Source: Roseobacter sp.
GTDB lineage: Bacteria; Pseudomonadota; Alphaproteobacteria; Rhodobacterales; Rhodobacteraceae
DNA length: 10,127 nucleotides
Assembly: GCA_024636425.1 (NCBI GenBank)
Contig: JAGXHB010000273.1
Span: forward strand, 1-10,127
Reading direction: 5' to 3'
Part shown: in pieces, positions 6,780-10,127 of the stretch
How positions within the stretch are numbered: the first letter of the stretch is position 1
Layout: each line of letters starts with the position of its first letter
The notes under the pieces: generated by a model
The model's input: the letters and a program-made list of their open reading frames with translations, nothing else
Database searches by the model: none
Told to the model about the DNA's origin: nothing
Position numbers and translations under genes: made by a program

Positions 6780-6923
6780 ATGAACACCCCGATTGCTCTG
6801 GTTCTCGCCACGCTTATCATTGGCGGTCTGGTGGCGGACACGATGATATATGGCAATGAACACCTGATCTTTCTGGGCAAGGAAATACTTGATCTGATCG
6901 AATGGATCGCCTTCTGGCGCTGA
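6780..6923 (+). CDS. 47-aa membrane microprotein between the gap genes
   Basis: The frame starts with ATG at 6780, with AAGGA (6765-6769) 10 nt upstream, and ends TGA at 6923. Residues 4-19 (PIALVLATLIIGGLVA) are a single membrane span. A polar turn (DTMIYGNEH) and an amphipathic C-terminal helix ending IEWIAFWR follow. The clean organisation (ribosome site, one span, aromatic tail) argues for a real gene. I believe small proteins with a similar ending sit beside gap in other Rhodobacteraceae, but this is from memory. It is 62 nt downstream of the first gap gene, so it may share that transcript, and 124 nt upstream of the second. Function unknown; a link to GAPDH is only positional. Confidence 0.65.
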   Translation: MNTPIALVLATLIIGGLVADTMIYGNEHLIFLGKEILDLIEWIAFWR

Positions 6924-6990
6924 TCGGAAACATCGTTTCCAGCACATTCACGTTTTTCGAAAATCCCGTCCTTTCTTTTGTGCACGCCGG

Positions 6991-7018
6991 TTGACTCTCG
7001 CTCCTCACTTGCCATGTT
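6991..7018 (+). promoter_or_regulatory. Promoter of the second gap gene
   Basis: TTGACT (6991-6996; five of six), a 16-nt spacer and CATGTT (7013-7018; three of six) would give a start near 7025 and a leader of about 23 nt. The operator candidate at 7015-7028 lies over the -10 and the start. Confidence 0.42.
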
Positions 7019-7028
7019 AGCGCAAACA
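7015..7028 (+). promoter_or_regulatory. LacI-type operator candidate over the second gap promoter
   Basis: TGTTAGCGCAAACA is a palindrome around a central CG with 12 of 14 bases paired. Its core TTAGCGCAAAC (7017-7027) fits the TTAnCGCwAAC motif found twice before the first gap gene. It overlaps the predicted -10 and transcription start, a repressing position. Confidence 0.55.
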
Positions 7029-7047
7029 AAGCTCGGAGGATCACCCC

Positions 7048-8049
7048 ATGGCTACCACATTGGCAATCAATGGTTTCGGTCGTATCGGTCGCAACGTGCT
7101 GCGCGCGCTTGTGGAAAGCGGAGCCAAGGATCTGAAGGTCGTCGCAATCAATGATCTGGCCCCGCTGGAAACGAATGCGCATCTGTTCGAGTTCGATTCC
7201 GTGCATGGTCGCTATGGTCACCCTGTCACCTTGGGCGACGGGACCATGGATGTCGGGCAAGGTCCGATCCGGGTGACCGCCGAACGCGATCCTGCAGCAC
7301 TGCCTTGGGGGGATGTGGACATCGTGCTGGAGTGCACCGGCATCTACACCAGCGATGACGACGCGGCCAAACATCTTGCGACCGGCGCAAAACGCGTGCT
7401 GATTTCGGCCCCGGGCAAGGGTGCGATGAAAACCATCGTCTATGGGGTGAACCACGACCAGATTACCGCCGAAGACAAGATCCTCAGCAATGCATCCTGC
7501 ACCACGAACTGTCTGGCACCGCTCGTCAAGACCCTGCACGATGCCTTTGGGATCAGGCACGGGCACATGACCACCATCCACAGCTATACCGGCGACCAGC
7601 CGACCCACGACAGTGACCACAAAGACCTTTACCGCGCCCGCGCTGCAGCCTTGTCGATGATCCCCACCACCACGGGTGCGACCAATACGCTGGCCAAGGT
7701 GCTGCCGGCACTCGAAGGCCTCATCGCGGGCACCGCAATCCGGGTCCCCACGCCCAATGTCTCCTGCGTTGATCTGGTGGTTGAACTCTCGCGCGATGTC
7801 ACGGCGGAGGCCGTCAACGCGACCCTGCGCGTCGCCAGTGACGGCCCTTTGCGGGGCATCATGGACCTGACCGACCGCAAGCTGGTGTCCGTCGATCTGA
7901 ACCACGATGCCCGGTCCTGCGTCGTGGCAACCGATCAGACGTCAGTTCAGGGCGGCAGGCAGCTGCGAATTCTGGCTTGGTATGACAACGAATGGGGCTT
8001 TTCGAACCGGATGCTCGACACATCCCGCGTGATTGCGCAGACGCTCTAG
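7048..8049 (+). CDS. gap: Glyceraldehyde-3-phosphate dehydrogenase, NAD-type (GapA-like)
   Basis: This second 333-aa GAPDH carries INGFGRIGR (7-15), catalytic C151 in SNASCTTNCLAP, H178 in TTIHSYTGDQ, the substrate-binding AIRVPTPNVS segment and WYDNEWGFSNRM. Unlike its upstream paralog it keeps the coenzyme Asp, N35-D36-L37, so NAD preference and a glycolytic role are expected. The Leu-Pro of many NAD enzymes near residues 189-190 is Ser-Asp here. The two paralogs are collinear without gaps at the sites compared: three exactly shared nucleotide blocks keep a constant 1332-bp offset, and C151 and H178 have the same numbers in both. GGAGGA (7035-7040) lies 7 nt before the ATG. The gene has its own promoter and ends 12 bp from convergent coaD; no terminator is visible in that gap. 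Confidence 0.95.
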   Translation: MATTLAINGFGRIGRNVLRALVESGAKDLKVVAINDLAPLETNAHLFEFDSVHGRYGHPVTLGDGTMDVGQGPIRVTAERDPAALPWGDVDIVLECTGIYTSDDDAAKHLATGAKRVLISAPGKGAMKTIVYGVNHDQITAEDKILSNASCTTNCLAPLVKTLHDAFGIRHGHMTTIHSYTGDQPTHDSDHKDLYRARAAALSMIPTTTGATNTLAKVLPALEGLIAGTAIRVPTPNVSCVDLVVELSRDVTAEAVNATLRVASDGPLRGIMDLTDRKLVSVDLNHDARSCVVATDQTSVQGGRQLRILAWYDNEWGFSNRMLDTSRVIAQTL

Positions 8050-8061
8050 TCTTTCCGCACT

Positions 8062-8565
8062 CTAGTCCTTCTTCTTTGCAAAGCGGCCGATCAGTTCGGC
8101 ATTGACGGCGGGTGTCACGAATTTGCTGACATCGCCGCCAAGCCGCGCGATCTCCTTGACCAGCTTGCTGGCGATGGCCTGATGCTCGGCCTCGGCCATA
8201 AGGAACACGGTCTCGATGCTGTCATCAAGTTTGCGGTTCATGCCAACCATCTGATATTCATACTCGAAATCCGCCACAGCCCGCAAACCCCGGATGATCA
8301 TCTGCGCTCCCACATCGCGGGCGCAGTCGATCAGCAGGTTTTCAAACGGATGCACAAGGATCTCCGCACCGGTCTCCCTGGCCAGCTGCGCACATTCGGA
8401 TTCGATCAATGCCACACGCTCTTCCAGTTGGAACATCGGCCCCTTGTCGCGGTTGATCGCCACGCCAATGAACAGCTTGTCGACCAGCGTCGTCGCCCGG
8501 CGGATGATATCAAGGTGGCCCAAAGTAATGGGATCGAAAGTGCCGGGGTAAAGGCCAATGCGCAT
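8062..8565 (-). CDS. coaD: Phosphopantetheine adenylyltransferase
   Basis: This 167-aa cytosolic enzyme transfers AMP from ATP to 4'-phosphopantetheine, the fourth step of coenzyme A synthesis. Marks are the opening GLYPGTFDPITLGH with the nucleotidyltransferase TxGH motif (T14, H17), the phosphopantetheine-binding RGLR (92-95) with AVADFEYE, and the late ATP-binding SKLVKE (133-138) followed by ARLGGDVSKFV. Length matches the family (about 160 aa). The ATG at 8565 has AGGA upstream (minus strand GACAGGACTGCCC). It ends KKKD. It follows the CBS-domain gene on the same strand after 87 bp, a gap long enough for its own promoter. Confidence 0.97.
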   Translation of the reverse strand: MRIGLYPGTFDPITLGHLDIIRRATTLVDKLFIGVAINRDKGPMFQLEERVALIESECAQLARETGAEILVHPFENLLIDCARDVGAQMIIRGLRAVADFEYEYQMVGMNRKLDDSIETVFLMAEAEHQAIASKLVKEIARLGGDVSKFVTPAVNAELIGRFAKKKD

Positions 8566-8652
8566 GGGCAGTCCTGTCAGTTCAAATCAAATTTTCGGCA
8601 GGCAAGCATTTACCCGTCAGAAAGGCAACGGCAATTCAGACCGGGTGCACTG

Positions 8653-9087
8653 TCAGTGCCCCATGATCATCCCCGCAAGCGCGTCTTTCTCCATCGACAG
8701 CTCCATCAACCGCGCTTTGACCACGTCACCGAGCGATATCAGCCCGATCAGCGCGCCGTCGTCCAGCACGGGCATGTGACGAAATCGGCCCTCGGTCATC
8801 TTGCTCAGGATCGCGTCCGCTCTTTCGTCCTTGGTGCAGGTCACAAGTTTGCGGGTCATCAACGTGTCGACGGTGACCTCCAGACAGGCCGCCCCCGACC
8901 GCCCCAGCTCGCGCACGATGTCGCGCTCCGATAGGATCCCGTCAGGCGTTCTACCATCGGACGAGATCACCAAGGTCCCGATCCGCTTGTCAGACAGCAT
9001 GCGGGCAGCATCCGACACCAGCATGTCGGGCTTGACCGTGGTGACACTATCATCCGCCTTGGTCTTCAGGATTTGAGAAACAAGCAT
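8653..9087 (-). CDS. Tandem CBS-domain protein
   Basis: This 144-aa protein is two CBS domains and little else: CBS1 about residues 8-61, ending GILSERDIVREL, and CBS2 about 74-127, ending GLISLGDVVKAR. These G-I/L-x-x-x-D-V/I motifs close the adenosyl-ligand cleft in the family. Stand-alone CBS pairs dimerise and bind AMP, ATP, NAD or similar ligands as energy or redox sensors; which ligand and partner apply here cannot be read from sequence. A short tail (MEKDALAGMIMGH) has a Met- and His-containing end. GGAGG lies about 7 nt before the ATG at 9087. A minus-strand TTGACA (9150-9145) overlaps the upstream LysR stop, but I find no convincing -10 at the right distance. Confidence 0.88.
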   Translation of the reverse strand: MLVSQILKTKADDSVTTVKPDMLVSDAARMLSDKRIGTLVISSDGRTPDGILSERDIVRELGRSGAACLEVTVDTLMTRKLVTCTKDERADAILSKMTEGRFRHMPVLDDGALIGLISLGDVVKARLMELSMEKDALAGMIMGH

Positions 9088-9146
9088 CTGGAAGCCTCCG
9101 CAACATTATTACCTATTTGCAAGGTTCCCTTTAATACTCTTTCGTG

Positions 9147-10043
9147 TCAAGGCATTGCCTCAAGCCGGACAACTTCAGCGCGGATCCCCTGCGCCAGCGC
9201 GTCTGCAAAGCGGCTCAACCGCAGGTTCTGACGGTCATCTGCATGGCGGATCAGGTAAAATGCGCGTGTCAGCGTCACCTCTCGCGTCAGCACGCGGACC
9301 ACGCCGGGCGTCGCCGCAAGGCAGAAATCATGTACGATTCCAACGCCTCCGCCCTGCCTAATCATGTTGACCTGAACCGAAACCGAATTGGACGCCAGCG
9401 GCACGCGTGCCATCCCAAGCTCGGCCAGATAGTCAAGTTCGCGGTCAAAGATCATGTCGGGAATATACCCCACCAGCCGGTGCCCCTGCAGGTCAGACAC
9501 CTGCACCAGCGGCGGATATGCGCCAAGATAGTTTTCCGCTGCGGCAAGATGCAGCCGGTAGTCCGTGATCTTCTGCACCACCAGCCTGCCCGCCGTCGGC
9601 GCACTGACACCGATCGCCATATCCGCCTCCCGCCGCGAGAGGTTGAACACCCGCGGCAGGGCAACGATCTGGATATCGAGGCCCGGATGATCCTCGACCA
9701 GCCGCGCGCAGACCTGCGGAAGCAGAAAGTTCGCACACCCATCCGGTGCACCGATCCTGATCTGCCCGCTCAACGCATCCGACGCTTCCGCGACCTCCGC
9801 CGTGGCACCGCGCATTGCCTGTTCCGCCTGTTCCGCCCGCGCCAGCAACTGCGCCCCTGCATCTGTCAGTGCATATCCGGTGGGGGACTTCACAAACAGC
9901 GCCACGCCGATATCTGCCTCCACCCGCGCCATGCGCCGGCCCAACGTGGCCGGATCCAGCCGCAGGATCTTGCCGGCACCCGACAAGCTCTGCTCGCGCG
10001 CCACTGCTAGAAACAGCCGCAAATCATCCCAGTTTCTCAACAT
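9147..10043 (-). CDS. LysR-family transcriptional regulator
   Basis: This 298-aa protein has the LysR layout. A winged helix-turn-helix occupies about residues 3-62 (NWDDLRLFLAVAREQSLSGA, then DPATLGRRMARVEADIGVALF and SPTGYALTDAG). A linker helix (about 63-88) and a substrate-binding-like effector domain from about residue 93 (GQIRIGAPDG) follow. Length fits the family. I chose the ATG at 10043 because the conserved N-terminus starts there; the frame stays open to the window edge, but that extension translates a GC-rich palindromic repeat and is unlikely to be coding. The ribosome site is weak (GGAC). It is not divergent from a visible target; the CBS gene follows 59 bp downstream on the same strand. 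The effector is unknown. Confidence 0.9.
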   Translation of the reverse strand: MLRNWDDLRLFLAVAREQSLSGAGKILRLDPATLGRRMARVEADIGVALFVKSPTGYALTDAGAQLLARAEQAEQAMRGATAEVAEASDALSGQIRIGAPDGCANFLLPQVCARLVEDHPGLDIQIVALPRVFNLSRREADMAIGVSAPTAGRLVVQKITDYRLHLAAAENYLGAYPPLVQVSDLQGHRLVGYIPDMIFDRELDYLAELGMARVPLASNSVSVQVNMIRQGGGVGIVHDFCLAATPGVVRVLTREVTLTRAFYLIRHADDRQNLRLSRFADALAQGIRAEVVRLEAMP

Positions 10044-10076
10044 ACGCGGGTGTCCATCTTCATTTTGCCAGGTAAA

Positions 10077-10111
10077 CTCCGGGGGAGTCCGAAGGACGGG
10101 GGCTGGCCCCC
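10077..10111. repeat. GC-rich triple-hairpin element upstream of the LysR gene
   Basis: Three adjacent small inverted repeats occur: CTCC-GGG-GGAG (10077-10087), GTCC-GAA-GGAC (10087-10097) and GGGGGCTGGCCCCC (10098-10111). This chain, followed on the minus strand by an AT-richer stretch and GAAG, resembles a dispersed intergenic element I remember from Rhodobacterales genomes. That likeness is from memory and only one copy is in this window. Confidence 0.45.
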
Positions 10112-10127
10112 TCCCCGCGCGCCGCAA

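Noticed and set aside
6926..6940. GGAAAC-ATC-GTTTCC hairpin after the microprotein stop as a terminator
   Set aside because: The stem is only 6 bp with half A/T pairs and the nearest T-run (6953-6957) is 12 nt away.
6817..7905. Minus-strand open frame of 362 codons opposite the second gap gene
   Set aside because: It is antisense to a textbook GAPDH and has no domain, membrane span or ribosome site that would support it.
8044..8067. 8-bp direct repeat CTCTAGTC at the convergent ends of gap and coaD
   Set aside because: Both copies simply contain the TAG stops of the two genes; chance is the simplest explanation.
8182..8934. Plus-strand open frame of 250 codons across coaD and the CBS gene
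   Set aside because: It spans two well-supported minus-strand genes and resembles nothing I know.
9088..9146. EcfG/general-stress-type promoter (GGAAC...TGTT, minus strand) before the CBS gene
   Set aside because: The spacing between the elements is 18 nt and the second is imperfect; many Rhodobacterales lack this sigma-factor system, so the match is too weak to call.
9144..10010. Plus-strand open frame of 288 codons opposite the LysR gene
   Set aside because: Its low-complexity Arg/His/Gln/Pro composition is typical of an antisense shadow, and the LysR protein on the other strand is unmistakable.

Overview
The window reads as chromosomal DNA of a GC-rich alphaproteobacterium, most likely a Rhodobacterales / roseobacter-type organism. 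The evidence is the character of the protein sequences, the order coiled-coil gene–zapA divergent from tkt, and a GC-rich palindromic element at the right end of a kind I remember from that group. This is inference from reading; no search was run. I saw no rRNA, tRNA, CRISPR array, insertion sequence or phage gene, and no gene-free stretch longer than 300 bases.

Layout. At the left edge (minus strand) lie the 5' part of zapA and, overlapping it by one base, a coiled-coil gene in the position of Caulobacter zauP; both concern the cytokinetic Z-ring. Divergent from them is tkt (transketolase, plus strand), closed by a strong intrinsic terminator. A secreted SxxK serine hydrolase/esterase gene follows (plus), then a convergent DUF808/YedI-type membrane protein gene (minus); a perfect 11-bp hairpin separates them. 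Next, on the plus strand, come two glyceraldehyde-3-phosphate dehydrogenase genes of identical length (333 aa) with a 47-aa membrane microprotein gene between them. The right third is a minus-strand group: a LysR-type regulator, a tandem-CBS-domain protein and coaD, the last ending 12 bp from the end of the second gap gene.

How it works together. tkt and the two gap genes are a central-carbon island (pentose phosphate pathway, lower glycolysis, gluconeogenesis). The GAPDH paralogs differ at the residue that decides coenzyme choice: the first has Asn-Ala-Thr-Gly where the second has the NAD-type Asn-Asp-Leu. The first is therefore predicted to use NADP(H), probably for gluconeogenesis, and the second NAD(H), probably for glycolysis.

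The best observation in the window is a motif, TTAnCGCwAAC, found twice upstream of the first gap promoter and once over the -10 region and expected transcription start of the second. It looks like a LacI-family operator. Its opposite placement suggests one regulator activates the gluconeogenic enzyme and represses the glycolytic one, a role I associate with CceR-type regulators in Rhodobacter. That regulator is not encoded here, so the link is a hypothesis.
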